Source: Neomoorella carbonis (GTDB lineage: Bacteria > Bacillota > DSM-521 > Neomoorellales > Neomoorellaceae). From it: a DNA stretch of 64,000 nucleotides. Positions 41,356 to 50,144 of this stretch are shown here, piece by piece. Under the pieces are notes generated by a model, which was not told where the DNA came from, ran no database searches, and saw only the letters and a program-made list of their open reading frames with translations. The position numbers were made by a program, and so were the translations under genes. Each line of letters begins with the position of its first letter. Position 1 is the stretch's first letter. The stretch spans positions 496,001 through 560,000 of the forward strand of contig NZ_CP136420.1 in assembly GCF_045278715.1 (NCBI RefSeq), read 5' to 3'.

Positions 41356-42459
41356 ATGCTGGCAAGCGATCTGAAAGAATGGGCTTCACGCCGGGGCCTG
41401 GTCCTGGGGATAGCCCCGGTCCGGCCCTTTGTATTTGGTGAGGAAGCTTTAAAATGGCGGGCGGAAAGAGGCCTAAAAACCCCTTTTGCCAGCGGCAGCC
41501 TGGAAGAGCGTTGCCGGCCCCAGGTCCTTTATCCTGCGGCCCGTTCCCTGGTAGTGGTGGCCAGGCCTCACCCGGAGCCGGCCGTTCCTCCGGGACCGGG
41601 GGAGGGGCTGATTGCCCGATACGCCCTTGGGCCCGATTACCATGGCGAGCTGCAGGGCCATCTTCGGGACCTGGCCGGCCTTTTACAGCAGGCCGGTGCC
41701 AGTTTGACCGCCATCCAGGTGGATAGCGGCCCCCTGCTGGAAAGGGAGGCCGCTTACCTGGCCGGACTGGGATATTACGGCGCCAGCTGCAACCTGATTA
41801 TACCGGGACTGGGATCGGGTGCCTCCCTGGGACTCCTGATAACCGACCTGGAGCTGGAACCCGGTGTACCCCTGGAACCAGCTGCCTGCGAGGACTGCGG
41901 CCGTTGCCTGGCAGCTTGCCCCTCGGGAGCTTTAGTAGCCCCGGGCCGCCTGAACCCGGAACGCTGCCTGTCCTACCTGACCCAGAAGCGGGGTGTGATC
42001 CCGGCAGAACTGCGCCCCTTTTTTAAGCAGTATATCTGGGGCTGTGATGCCTGTCAGGAAGCCTGCCCGGCCAACCGGCGGGAAAGGGGGGGATTACGAG
42101 CAGAAGCAACATCCGGTTCAGAGCAGAGGCTAACATGGCCGGACCTGGCTGCCATTATTACTATGGATAAGCATCAATTTAAGCAGATCTTTGGTCCTAC
42201 GGCTCTGGCCTGGCGGGGAAAAACTGTGCTCCAGCGCAATGCCGTCCTTGTCCTGGGCAACCGGAGTGACCCGCAGGCCCTGGCACCTTTAGAGCAGGCT
42301 CTGCGGGCCCCGGCCGCTGTGTTACGGGGGCATGCCGCCTGGGCCCTGGGGCGCCTGGGTGCGGCGGCCCGTCCGGCCCTGGAAAGGGCCCGCCGGGAAG
42401 AAACCGACCCCTGGGTGCTCCGGGAGATTGAGGAAGCCCTCACTACTTTAAAATTTTAA
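41356..42459 (+). CDS. queG: epoxyqueuosine reductase QueG with C-terminal HEAT repeats
   Basis: QueG is the cobalamin-dependent enzyme that reduces epoxyqueuosine to queuosine in tRNA. Length 367. Features: an N-terminal cobalamin-binding part (VDSGPLLEREAAYLAGLGYY, GASCNLI), a double [4Fe-4S] ferredoxin region with CEDCGRCLAACPSGAL (about 177-192) and WGCDACQEACPANR (about 232-245), and a HEAT-type helix region at the end (RNAVLVLGNRSDPQAL, HAAWALGRLG). Its 3' end overlaps the convergent isomerase gene by 17 bases. Confidence 0.92.
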   Translation: MLASDLKEWASRRGLVLGIAPVRPFVFGEEALKWRAERGLKTPFASGSLEERCRPQVLYPAARSLVVVARPHPEPAVPPGPGEGLIARYALGPDYHGELQGHLRDLAGLLQQAGASLTAIQVDSGPLLEREAAYLAGLGYYGASCNLIIPGLGSGASLGLLITDLELEPGVPLEPAACEDCGRCLAACPSGALVAPGRLNPERCLSYLTQKRGVIPAELRPFFKQYIWGCDACQEACPANRRERGGLRAEATSGSEQRLTWPDLAAIITMDKHQFKQIFGPTALAWRGKTVLQRNAVLVLGNRSDPQALAPLEQALRAPAAVLRGHAAWALGRLGAAARPALERARREETDPWVLREIEEALTTLKF

Positions 42460-43177
42460 AGGCTTCCGGTTCGGTCACAAAGGCCTCGTACAATGATTTA
42501 TTTTTAACAATACTAACGGGCTGGTTGAGATTAGGGGCGGCAACCATTTTCAGGGCTACCGAGTTCTGGTAATGAGTATTTTTAACAAAGTCGCCCTTCC
42601 CATCTTCGCCCTCCAGGTAGTAATAGGCGGCACCACGCTTCTCCCGGAAGGGGCCGTAAAGGGAGGAAAAGTGGCTCTCAATGAGATTGGCCATGACCAG
42701 GGGCTGGCTGCCGGGGTTGATGGTTACATGGCCGTAGGCCGGAGGGATGAATACCTTATCGCCTTTTTTGGCTTCGACGGCCATTATTTCTTCCACTTCA
42801 CCGCTGCGGTTATTTTTCTGCAGCAGGTAAATGGCTTCCCCTTCAAGTACTTCGTAGTACTCGGGATAGGTTTCGGAAGAGTGGGGTTTCAGCGGGTGAA
42901 AGTGCCCTACGGTTTTAATATACTCTTTACCAATGGTACCCGGCAGGACAACGGTGATATCATAGCGGATATCGTGCTGCTGGTACAATTGCCGGTCCTT
43001 TTCCAGGCACACGCCCCGGTACATGTAATAAAGGGGGCGGTCGCTGGGCGGGACATCGGCATAGAGAACCGGCAGGGCATCAGCGAGGCGCCGGATATCC
43101 GGCTGCGGGGCTAATACCCCGCTGGCAAAAGTTAAAAGACCACTGGGTTCCAGGGTAAAATGCTTGCCTAAGATCAT
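42443..43177 (-). CDS. cupin-type glucose-6-phosphate isomerase
   Basis: A 244-residue metal-dependent phosphoglucose isomerase of the cupin class, known from archaea and some anaerobes and unrelated to classical Pgi. The metal site reads KTVGHFHPLKPHSSETYPEY (His, His, Glu) and AYGHVTINPG (His). LIESHFSSLYGP and KRGAAYYYLE are further family blocks. ATG 43177 follows GGGGAGG; an in-frame upstream start at 43228 has no ribosome site. It interconverts glucose-6-P and fructose-6-P. Confidence 0.85.
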   Translation of the reverse strand: MILGKHFTLEPSGLLTFASGVLAPQPDIRRLADALPVLYADVPPSDRPLYYMYRGVCLEKDRQLYQQHDIRYDITVVLPGTIGKEYIKTVGHFHPLKPHSSETYPEYYEVLEGEAIYLLQKNNRSGEVEEIMAVEAKKGDKVFIPPAYGHVTINPGSQPLVMANLIESHFSSLYGPFREKRGAAYYYLEGEDGKGDFVKNTHYQNSVALKMVAAPNLNQPVSIVKNKSLYEAFVTEPEAFKILK

Positions 43178-43274
43178 GGAGGATGACCTCCCCGGATTAT
43201 TTTCTTTACCATTATAACCTACTGGCACTGAAAAACAACCCTTTTTGGGACAGAGATGCTACTGCTGCCAGTAG

Positions 43275-43673
43275 TTAGGACTGCCTTTGCCCGTACATCT
43301 CCCGGAAGATGCGGGTGATAACCCTTTTTTCTTCTTCATCAAACAGGCGGGTCACGGAAAATTCCACCACGGTTGTCAGGGTACCATCGGGCAGCTCGTA
43401 AATCTCTGACTTGACAATATGTCCGTAGCCCAGGACCTCCTCGCTTTTAGTCACAATCAGGGCTTCCATACCTACCGGATGGGCCAGCTTATGGCCCTGG
43501 CGGAAAAATCCCAGAATAATATTGCCACTGGTGCGCTTCCACAAGAGCAGGTTTTCGCCGTCGCCTTTTTGCTCGTTGGGTTTTTGCGGCAGTTCATCCA
43601 CCGGCAGGCGGATCAGCCAGGTAAACTCGTACTTGTACCCCAAACCCATCACCTCGGCGATATTTTTTGCCAA
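43275..43673 (-). CDS. conserved hypothetical protein
   Basis: Up to 132 residues, with no family I recognise. The protein is compact and mixed alpha/beta with several strands (YEFTWLIRLPVDEL, NLLLWKRTSGNIILGFF, TTVVEFSVTRLF) and no membrane segment or signal. The start is uncertain: TTG 43673 has AAGGA close to it; ATG 43649 gives a 124-residue form. It is divergent from prkA with about 150 bases between them. Confidence 0.6.
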   Translation of the reverse strand: MAKNIAEVMGLGYKYEFTWLIRLPVDELPQKPNEQKGDGENLLLWKRTSGNIILGFFRQGHKLAHPVGMEALIVTKSEEVLGYGHIVKSEIYELPDGTLTTVVEFSVTRLFDEEEKRVITRIFREMYGQRQS

Positions 43674-43820
43674 TCCTTATATAATCATTCGGCCTCACTC
43701 CTTAATTTTCCTGCTTCTGTCAGGGCTCTTCTTTTTCCGGTTCGTGATACATATTTATATAATACTCCTACCTTATACTTGCTGCTATTTTTCCTTTTCC
43801 CTGGAAAGGAGGAAGGGCCG

Positions 43821-45713
43821 GTGAAAATCCTGCAGCGTCTGGAGGAATACCGCCAGGAAGCCAAAAAGTTGTACTGGGAAGGTACCTTTGCCGATTACCT
43901 GGCCATGGTGATTAAGAATCCCCAGCTGGCGCGGCTGGCCCATGCCCGGATTTATGACATGATTGCTGCCGCCGGGGTGGAAGAAGTCGACGGCGTTAAG
44001 CGCTACCGCTTTTTCAGCGATGAAATCTTCGGGCTGGAGCGGACCCTGGAAAAGCTGGTAGAAGAGTATTTTCATTCGGCCGCCTGCCGCCTGGATGTGC
44101 GCAAGCGCATCTTGCTCCTCATGGGGCCGGTCAGCGGCGGCAAATCGACCATTGTAACTATGCTCAAGCGGGGCCTGGAAAGGTACAGCCAGACCGATGC
44201 CGGCGCCGTCTACGCCATTAAAGGATGTCCCATGCATGAAGAACCCCTGCACCTCATTCCCCGGGAACTCAGGCCGGAGTTTCAAAAGGAATACGGCATC
44301 TATATCGAAGGCAGTCTCTGTCCTGTCTGCCAGCTGATGGTCGAAGAGAAGTATGACGGCCGGGTGGAGGAGGTACCGGTGGAACGCATCATACTTTCGG
44401 AAGAGAAACGGGTCGGCATCGGCACCTTCAGCCCTTCTGACCCCAAGTCTCAAGATATTGCCGAACTCACCGGCAGTATCGATTTTTCCACTATTGCTGA
44501 ATATGGGTCGGAATCAGACCCCAGGGCCTATCGCTTTGACGGGGAACTCAATATTGCCAACCGGGGGATCATGGAGTTCCAGGAAATGCTGAAATGCGAT
44601 GAAAAATTTCTGTATAATCTCCTCAGCCTCTCCCAGGAGGGTAACTTTAAAGCCGGCCGTTTTGCTTTGATCTCGGCCGACGAGGTAATAATAGCCCACA
44701 CCAACGAAGCGGAATACCGGGCCTTTATCAGCAACCCCAAGAATGAAGCCCTGCAGTCAAGGATTATGGTTATTACTATTCCTTACAACCTGAAGGTGCG
44801 GGATGAGGTGAAGATTTATCAAAAACTGATCCGCCAGAGCGATATTACCGTTCACATTGCACCCTTCGCCCTCCAGGCGGCAGCCATCTTTTCCATCCTT
44901 TCCCGCTTAAAGGAATCGAAAAAGCAGGGTATGGACCTCTTAAAGAAGATGAAGCTTTATGACGGCGAGGATGTAGAGGGCTTTAAGCAAAAGGACGTCC
45001 TGGAACTCATGAATGAAGTCGAGGGGGAGGGGATGAGCGGTGTCGACCCCCGCTATGTCATCAACCGCATTTCCAGCGCCCTGATAACTGCCGACACCCG
45101 CTGCATCAATGCCCTGGATATCCTGCGGGCTTTGAAGGACGGCCTGGACCAGCATCCCTCCATTACCAAAGAAGATAAGGAACGCCTCATTAATTTCATT
45201 GCCCTGGCGCGCCAGGAATACGATGAATACGCCAAGAAGGAAGTTCAGCGGGCCTTTGTTTACTCCTATGAAGAATCGGCCCGGGCATTGTTTAACAACT
45301 ACCTGGATAATGTGGAGGCCTATGTCAACAAGACCAAAGTCCGCGACCCCATTACCGATGAAGAGATGGATCCCGATGAAAAGCTCATGCGTTCTATTGA
45401 AGAACAAATTGGCGTTACTGAGAACGCCAAGAAGGCCTTCCGGGAAGAGATCCTCATCCGCCTTTCTTCCTATGCGCGTAAGGGCAAGACCTTTGACTAT
45501 AACTCTCACGAGCGCCTGCGGGAGGCCATTGAGAAAAAGCTTTTTGCCGATATGAAGGATATTATCAAGATTACCACTTCCACCCGGACGCCGGACCCGG
45601 AGCAGTTGAAGCGCATTAACGCCGTTATCGACCGTCTCATTTCCCAGCACGGCTATTGCCCGGTCTGCGCCAACGAGCTGTTGAAATACACCGGCAGCCT
45701 CTTAAACCGCTAG
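43821..45713 (+). CDS. prkA: PrkA serine protein kinase / AAA ATPase
   Basis: A 630-residue PrkA. The N-terminal AAA-type domain has LMGPVSGGKSTIV (Walker A) and the C-terminal kinase-like part contains ALFNNYLDNVEAYVNKTKVR. Conserved AIKGCPMHEEPLHLIP, GSLCPVCQ and ISADEVIIAHTNEAEY are diagnostic. PrkA is made in the mother cell in spore formers and acts with YhbH and SpoVR, its next two genes here. GTG 43821 follows AAAGGAGG; the frame is open further upstream but without a start site. A TATAAT lies at 43758-43763 without an obvious -35. Confidence 0.95.
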   Translation: MKILQRLEEYRQEAKKLYWEGTFADYLAMVIKNPQLARLAHARIYDMIAAAGVEEVDGVKRYRFFSDEIFGLERTLEKLVEEYFHSAACRLDVRKRILLLMGPVSGGKSTIVTMLKRGLERYSQTDAGAVYAIKGCPMHEEPLHLIPRELRPEFQKEYGIYIEGSLCPVCQLMVEEKYDGRVEEVPVERIILSEEKRVGIGTFSPSDPKSQDIAELTGSIDFSTIAEYGSESDPRAYRFDGELNIANRGIMEFQEMLKCDEKFLYNLLSLSQEGNFKAGRFALISADEVIIAHTNEAEYRAFISNPKNEALQSRIMVITIPYNLKVRDEVKIYQKLIRQSDITVHIAPFALQAAAIFSILSRLKESKKQGMDLLKKMKLYDGEDVEGFKQKDVLELMNEVEGEGMSGVDPRYVINRISSALITADTRCINALDILRALKDGLDQHPSITKEDKERLINFIALARQEYDEYAKKEVQRAFVYSYEESARALFNNYLDNVEAYVNKTKVRDPITDEEMDPDEKLMRSIEEQIGVTENAKKAFREEILIRLSSYARKGKTFDYNSHERLREAIEKKLFADMKDIIKITTSTRTPDPEQLKRINAVIDRLISQHGYCPVCANELLKYTGSLLNR

Positions 45714-45720
45714 ACCCGGG

Positions 45721-46893
45721 GTGATGACCATGGATACCCAGTACACCCTTTCACGGGAAGACTGGTCCCTGCACCGGAAAGGCTACCTGGACCAGCAGCG
45801 GCACCAGGAAAAGGTGCGGGAAGCCATCAGGAAAAATCTACCCCAGATTATTACCGAAGAAAGTATAATCATGGGCAAGGGCAAAAAGGTGGTCAGGATA
45901 CCTATCAGGAGCCTGGAGGAGTACCGCTTTCGTTTCAATTACAACCAGGGCCGGAACGTCGGCCAGGGCAGCGGCGGCACCCGGAAGGGAACGGTCATCG
46001 GTCGCGAGGTCTCTGAGGGTGCCGGAAAAGGATCGGGAGCTGGCGACCAGCCGGGAATTGATTATTACGAAGCCGAGGTCACCCTGGAGGAAGTCCAGGA
46101 AATGCTTTTCCAGGACCTGGAGCTTCCCAATCTTCAGGAAAAGAAAAAACCCATCCTGGCTTCGCCCACCTATGAATTTCGCGACGTCCGCCGCAAAGGG
46201 CTTATGGGTAACCTGGACAAAAAACGCACCCTCCTGGAGAATCTCAAACGCAATGCCATGAAGGGAAAGCCCGGCATCGGCGGCATCACCCCGGAAGACC
46301 TGCGGTTTAAAACGTGGGAGGAAAAAATGCGTTATGAGACCAGCGCCGTGGTTCTGGCCATGATGGATACCTCCGGCAGTATGGGGACCTATGAGAAGTA
46401 TATCGCCCGGACCTTCTTTTTCTGGATGGTGCGTTTCCTGCGCAGCAGGTACCAGCAGGTAGAAATTGTCTTCATCGCCCACCACACCCAGGCCAGGGAA
46501 GTAACTGAAGAAGAATTCTTTGCCAAGGGCGAAAGCGGCGGCACCCGCTGTTCTTCCGCCTACCAGCTGGCCCTGGAGATTATTGATAAGCGCTATCCCC
46601 CGGCGGATTATAATATCTACCCCTTTCATTTCAGCGACGGCGATAACCTTCCCAGCGACAACGAGGCCTGCCTGGAGGCCGTACAGCAGCTTTTGCCCAA
46701 AGTAAACCTTCTGGGCTACGGGGAAATTGTCAACCCTTATTACCGGACCAGCACCCTGATAAATGTCCTGAAGCGCATCCAGGATGAACGCCTGGTGATA
46801 GTGGCCATCAAAGATAAAAGTGAGGTTTACCAGGCCCTGCGCGAATTTTTTGCCGGTTCAAAAGGGAGGGACCCCGGTGGAACAAGAATTTAA
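45721..46893 (+). CDS. yhbH: YhbH family (DUF444) sporulation protein
   Basis: A 390-residue protein. LSREDWSLHRKGYLDQQRHQ opens the family; VLAMMDTSGSMGTYEKYIAR is a von Willebrand A metal-site (MIDAS) motif, and HFSDGDNLPSDNEACL follows. It is the constant partner of PrkA and SpoVR and is needed for normal sporulation in Bacillus. Starts at 45721 (GTG), 45724 or 45730 (ATG) are all in frame; the last looks most natural. Its end overlaps spoVR by 17 bases. Confidence 0.93.
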   Translation: MMTMDTQYTLSREDWSLHRKGYLDQQRHQEKVREAIRKNLPQIITEESIIMGKGKKVVRIPIRSLEEYRFRFNYNQGRNVGQGSGGTRKGTVIGREVSEGAGKGSGAGDQPGIDYYEAEVTLEEVQEMLFQDLELPNLQEKKKPILASPTYEFRDVRRKGLMGNLDKKRTLLENLKRNAMKGKPGIGGITPEDLRFKTWEEKMRYETSAVVLAMMDTSGSMGTYEKYIARTFFFWMVRFLRSRYQQVEIVFIAHHTQAREVTEEEFFAKGESGGTRCSSAYQLALEIIDKRYPPADYNIYPFHFSDGDNLPSDNEACLEAVQQLLPKVNLLGYGEIVNPYYRTSTLINVLKRIQDERLVIVAIKDKSEVYQALREFFAGSKGRDPGGTRI

Positions 46894-48274
46894 GGCCCTT
46901 GCCAAAGCCATCGAAGTCATTCACGACCAGGCCAGGAAATTTGGCCTGGACTTTTTTCCCATGCGTTTTGAACTCTGCCCGGCCGATGTAATCTATGCCT
47001 TTGGCGCCTACGGCATGCCCACCAGGTTTACCCACTGGACCTTTGGCAAGCACTTCTATAAGATGAAGCTCCAGTATGACTTTAACCTGAGCCGGATTTA
47101 CGAGCTGGTTATCAATTCCGACCCCTGCTACGCTTTTTTACTGGAGGGCAATGACCTGATCCAGAATAAACTGGTCATTGCCCACGTCTTCGCTCACAGC
47201 GATTTTTTTAAGAATAACATTCACTTTGCTCCTACTTCCCGCCACATGGTGGAAACTATGGCCGCCCATGCAGCCAAAATAAGGGAGTACGAGTTTAAAT
47301 ACGGCCGCCGGGAGGTAGAAATTTTCCTCGACGCCGCCCTGTCCATCCAGGAGCATATCGAGCCCCCGGCCATTTTTCCGGCAGCGGAAGAGGAGGGAGA
47401 AAAGGACACCGCGCACTCCCGCCCTCCGGAGACACCCTATGATGACCTGTGGGCACTGGACGGCAAACCGAAGGAACAGCCCAGGGAACGTACCCGCAAA
47501 ATACCACCGCGGCCAACTAGGGATATGCTGGCCTTTATCATGAAGCACAGCCCCGAGCTGGAGGATTGGCAGCGGGACATCCTGGCTATAGTCAGGGAAG
47601 AAATGCGGTATTTCTGGCCCCAGTTGGAGACGAAAATCATAAATGAGGGCTGGGCCACCTACTGGCACGTCCGCATTATGCGGGAACTGGATTTAACAGA
47701 AGAAGAAACCATCGAATTTGCCCACCTCCATGCCAGCGTCATCCAGCCGGGTAAAATGCAGATCAACCCTTATTATGTGGGTAGCAAAATCTTTGAGGAC
47801 ATTGAAAAGCGCTGGGATACACCCTCTCAGGAAGAAAGGGAACGCTACGGCCGCCGGGGTGGGGAGGGCCGGGCCAAAATCTTTGAGGTCCGTACCTGTG
47901 AAAACGATATCTCCTTCCTGCGTAACTACCTAACCCGGGAACTGGTGGAAGAGCTGGATCTCTTCCTTTACCAGAAGGTAGGGTCAGAATGGGTAGTTGT
48001 GGAGAAGGACTGGGAAAAAGTGCGTGACGGCCTGGTCAGCCGCCTCACCAATTGCGGTTTTCCTTATATCGTCGTCGAGGATGGCGACTACCAGCGCCGG
48101 GGCGAGCTCTATCTCAAGCATTGCTATGAAGACCTGGAGCTGGACGTCCCTTACCTGGAAAAGACCCTGCCCTACGTTTACCTGTTGTGGGGCCGGCCGG
48201 TCCACCTGGAAACCGTCATTGACGGCAAGACGGCTGTTTTTAGTTATGATGGCAAGAAAAATAGCCGTCGCTGA
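46877..48274 (+). CDS. spoVR: SpoVR family protein
   Basis: A 465-residue SpoVR, required for cortex formation in Bacillus. Diagnostic segments are DFFPMRFELCPADVIYAFGA, GMPTRFTHWTFGKHFYKMK, IAHVFAHSDFFKNN, INEGWATYWHVRIMRELDL and NPYYVGSKIFEDIEKRWD. GTG 46877 has AGGGAGGGA just upstream and lies inside yhbH. With prkA and yhbH it forms a three-gene operon, as in many spore formers and as yeaG-yeaH-ycgB in E. coli. Confidence 0.95.
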   Translation: MEQEFKALAKAIEVIHDQARKFGLDFFPMRFELCPADVIYAFGAYGMPTRFTHWTFGKHFYKMKLQYDFNLSRIYELVINSDPCYAFLLEGNDLIQNKLVIAHVFAHSDFFKNNIHFAPTSRHMVETMAAHAAKIREYEFKYGRREVEIFLDAALSIQEHIEPPAIFPAAEEEGEKDTAHSRPPETPYDDLWALDGKPKEQPRERTRKIPPRPTRDMLAFIMKHSPELEDWQRDILAIVREEMRYFWPQLETKIINEGWATYWHVRIMRELDLTEEETIEFAHLHASVIQPGKMQINPYYVGSKIFEDIEKRWDTPSQEERERYGRRGGEGRAKIFEVRTCENDISFLRNYLTRELVEELDLFLYQKVGSEWVVVEKDWEKVRDGLVSRLTNCGFPYIVVEDGDYQRRGELYLKHCYEDLELDVPYLEKTLPYVYLLWGRPVHLETVIDGKTAVFSYDGKKNSRR

Positions 48275-48392
48275 TTTCCAGGCAGGATTTCCTTTTTTGA
48301 TGTGGAAATATCTTAAATTATGTACGGCTGGAGAAATAAGTATTGCGCTCTTAGATTGCGTGCCTCTGACTTCTAATATGGGGGGAGTATGG

Positions 48393-49691
48393 TTGTACTG
48401 GAACGAAAGATACGAGTGTATGCCGGAGGAAGAATTAAGGGAACTCCAGCTGGAACGTCTCCAGGCGACGGTCAAAAGAGCCTTTTTTAACGTGCCTTTT
48501 TACCGCAAAGCCTTCCAGGCCATCGGCCTGGAGCCGGGCGATATTAAAAGCCTGGATGATCTCCACAAATTGCCCTTCACCACCAAACAGGATTTACGGG
48601 ACAATTATCCCTTTGGCATGTTTGCCGTGCCCATGAGCGAAGTGGTACGCATCCACTCTTCATCGGGTACGACCGGCAAGCCGACGGTGGTCGGTTATAC
48701 CCGCCATGATATCGACGTTTGGGCCGAGCTCATGGCCCGGGCCCTGGTCTGCGGCGGGACAACCCGTCACGATATCATCCAGAACGCCTATGGTTACGGC
48801 CTCTTTACAGGCGGCCTGGGGATTCATTATGGCGCGGAGCGCCTGGGGGCGTCTGTTATCCCTATCTCCGGCGGCAATACCAAGCGCCAGGTAATGATCA
48901 TGAAGGATTATGGCAGTACGGTCCTTACCTGTACTCCCTCCTATGCCCTGCACATTGCCGAGGTAATGGCCGAGATGGGTGTCAGCCCGGAGGAGTTAAA
49001 GCTCCGGTGCGGTATTTTTGGTGCCGAACCCTGGTCGGAAAATATGCGCCAGGAGATCGAGAAGCGGCTGGGGATCAGCGCAGTTGATATCTACGGCCTG
49101 AGTGAAGTTATCGGCCCCGGGGTAGGGATCGAGTGCCAGGCCAAAAACGGCCTGCACGTTTTTGGCGACCATTTTCTGGTAGAAGTCATTGATCCGGTAA
49201 CAGGGAAGCCGGCGCCGCCGGGACAGCTGGGCGAGCTGGTCATTACGTCCCTCACGAAAGAGGCCCTGCCGGTCATCCGCTACCGCACCAGGGATATTAC
49301 CAGCCTGCTCCCCGGGAAGTGCTCCTGCGGCCGTACCCACGTCCGGGTGGCCCGCTTCACCGGCCGAACGGACGACATGCTCATTATCCGCGGGGTCAAC
49401 GTCTTCCCCTCCCAGGTTGAGAGCGTGCTCCTGGAGATGGGCGGCACCGAGCCCCATTACCTCCTCATTGTCGACCGCCAGGGAGCCCTGGATACCCTGG
49501 AGGTCAAGGTGGAGGTTTCAGACTCCCTTTTCTCCGATAAAGTACGGGGACTGGAAGAGCTGGAAAAGCGCCTGGTCAGCGAGCTGGAAAGCACCCTGGG
49601 CATCAGCGTGAAAGTTACCCTGGTGGAGCCCAAAACTATCGAACGCAGCGAAGGCAAGGCCGTAAGGGTAATTGATAAGCGGAAGATATGA
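48393..49691 (+). CDS. paaK: phenylacetate-CoA ligase family enzyme
   Basis: A 432-residue AMP-forming ligase of the PaaK group, which activates aryl-acetates. Motifs: IHSSSGTTGKPTVVGYT (P-loop), NAYGYGLFTGGLGIHYGAE, DIYGLSEVIGPGVG, RYRTRDITSLLPGKCSCGRT and IRGVNVFPSQVE. The start is taken as TTG 48393 because GGGGGGAG ends 5 bases upstream and the product begins YWNERYECMPEEELRELQ, typical for the family; ATG 48378 is possible. It is followed 13 bases later by an ACT protein, a pairing seen with aryl-pyruvate catabolism. Confidence 0.9.
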   Translation: MYWNERYECMPEEELRELQLERLQATVKRAFFNVPFYRKAFQAIGLEPGDIKSLDDLHKLPFTTKQDLRDNYPFGMFAVPMSEVVRIHSSSGTTGKPTVVGYTRHDIDVWAELMARALVCGGTTRHDIIQNAYGYGLFTGGLGIHYGAERLGASVIPISGGNTKRQVMIMKDYGSTVLTCTPSYALHIAEVMAEMGVSPEELKLRCGIFGAEPWSENMRQEIEKRLGISAVDIYGLSEVIGPGVGIECQAKNGLHVFGDHFLVEVIDPVTGKPAPPGQLGELVITSLTKEALPVIRYRTRDITSLLPGKCSCGRTHVRVARFTGRTDDMLIIRGVNVFPSQVESVLLEMGGTEPHYLLIVDRQGALDTLEVKVEVSDSLFSDKVRGLEELEKRLVSELESTLGISVKVTLVEPKTIERSEGKAVRVIDKRKI

Positions 49692-49704
49692 GAGGGGCGA
49701 GACT

Positions 49705-50136
49705 ATGAAAATCAAGCAGCTCTCGGTGTTTCTGGAGAACAAGTCGGGCCGGCTGGCGGCAGTAACGCGCCTGCTGGCCGGGCGGGGGATCAACATTCGC
49801 GCCCTGTCCATTGCCGACACTTCTGACTTTGGCATTTTACGCCTCATCGTCAACGATCCGGAACAGGCCTACCACGCCTTGAAGGAAGCGGGTTTCACCG
49901 TCAGCCTCACCGAGGTCCTGGGGGTGGAAATGCCTGACAGGCCCGGAGGGTTGAGCAACATCCTGTCTATCCTTGAAGAAGCCGGCATCAACATCGAATA
50001 CCTCTATGCCTTCATCGGTAAGGGCGATAACGGTGCCCTGGTGATCTTCCGCGTTGAAGAGCTGGATAAAGCTATTGCCATCCTCCAGAGGAGGGGTATA
50101 ACCATCCTGGAAGGGGAAAAAATTTATCGTTTATAG
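49705..50136 (+). CDS. tandem ACT domain protein
   Basis: A 143-residue protein made of two ACT domains: KQLSVFLENKSGRLAAVTRL (residues 4-23) and EMPDRPGGLSNILSILEEAG (about 73-92), each beginning a ligand-binding ACT fold that usually senses amino acids. No catalytic domain is attached. Such genes commonly follow paaK; here hisC comes next, all within 10-15 bases, so it may sense an aromatic amino acid or histidine-pathway metabolite. Confidence 0.88.
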   Translation: MKIKQLSVFLENKSGRLAAVTRLLAGRGINIRALSIADTSDFGILRLIVNDPEQAYHALKEAGFTVSLTEVLGVEMPDRPGGLSNILSILEEAGINIEYLYAFIGKGDNGALVIFRVEELDKAIAILQRRGITILEGEKIYRL

Positions 50137-50144
50137 CGAAGGAG

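Noticed and set aside
43419..43820. Upstream in-frame extension of prkA by 134 codons
   Set aside because: It overlaps the hypothetical gene on the other strand, lacks a ribosome site, and PrkA homology begins at the GTG with AAAGGAGG.
45838..46629. Long minus-strand frame opposite yhbH (263 codons)
   Set aside because: Shadow of a strongly conserved gene with GC-biased third positions; no family features.
47997..48392. Upstream in-frame extension of paaK into spoVR
   Set aside because: It is an open frame antisense-like to nothing and overlaps spoVR; family homology starts at about 48393.
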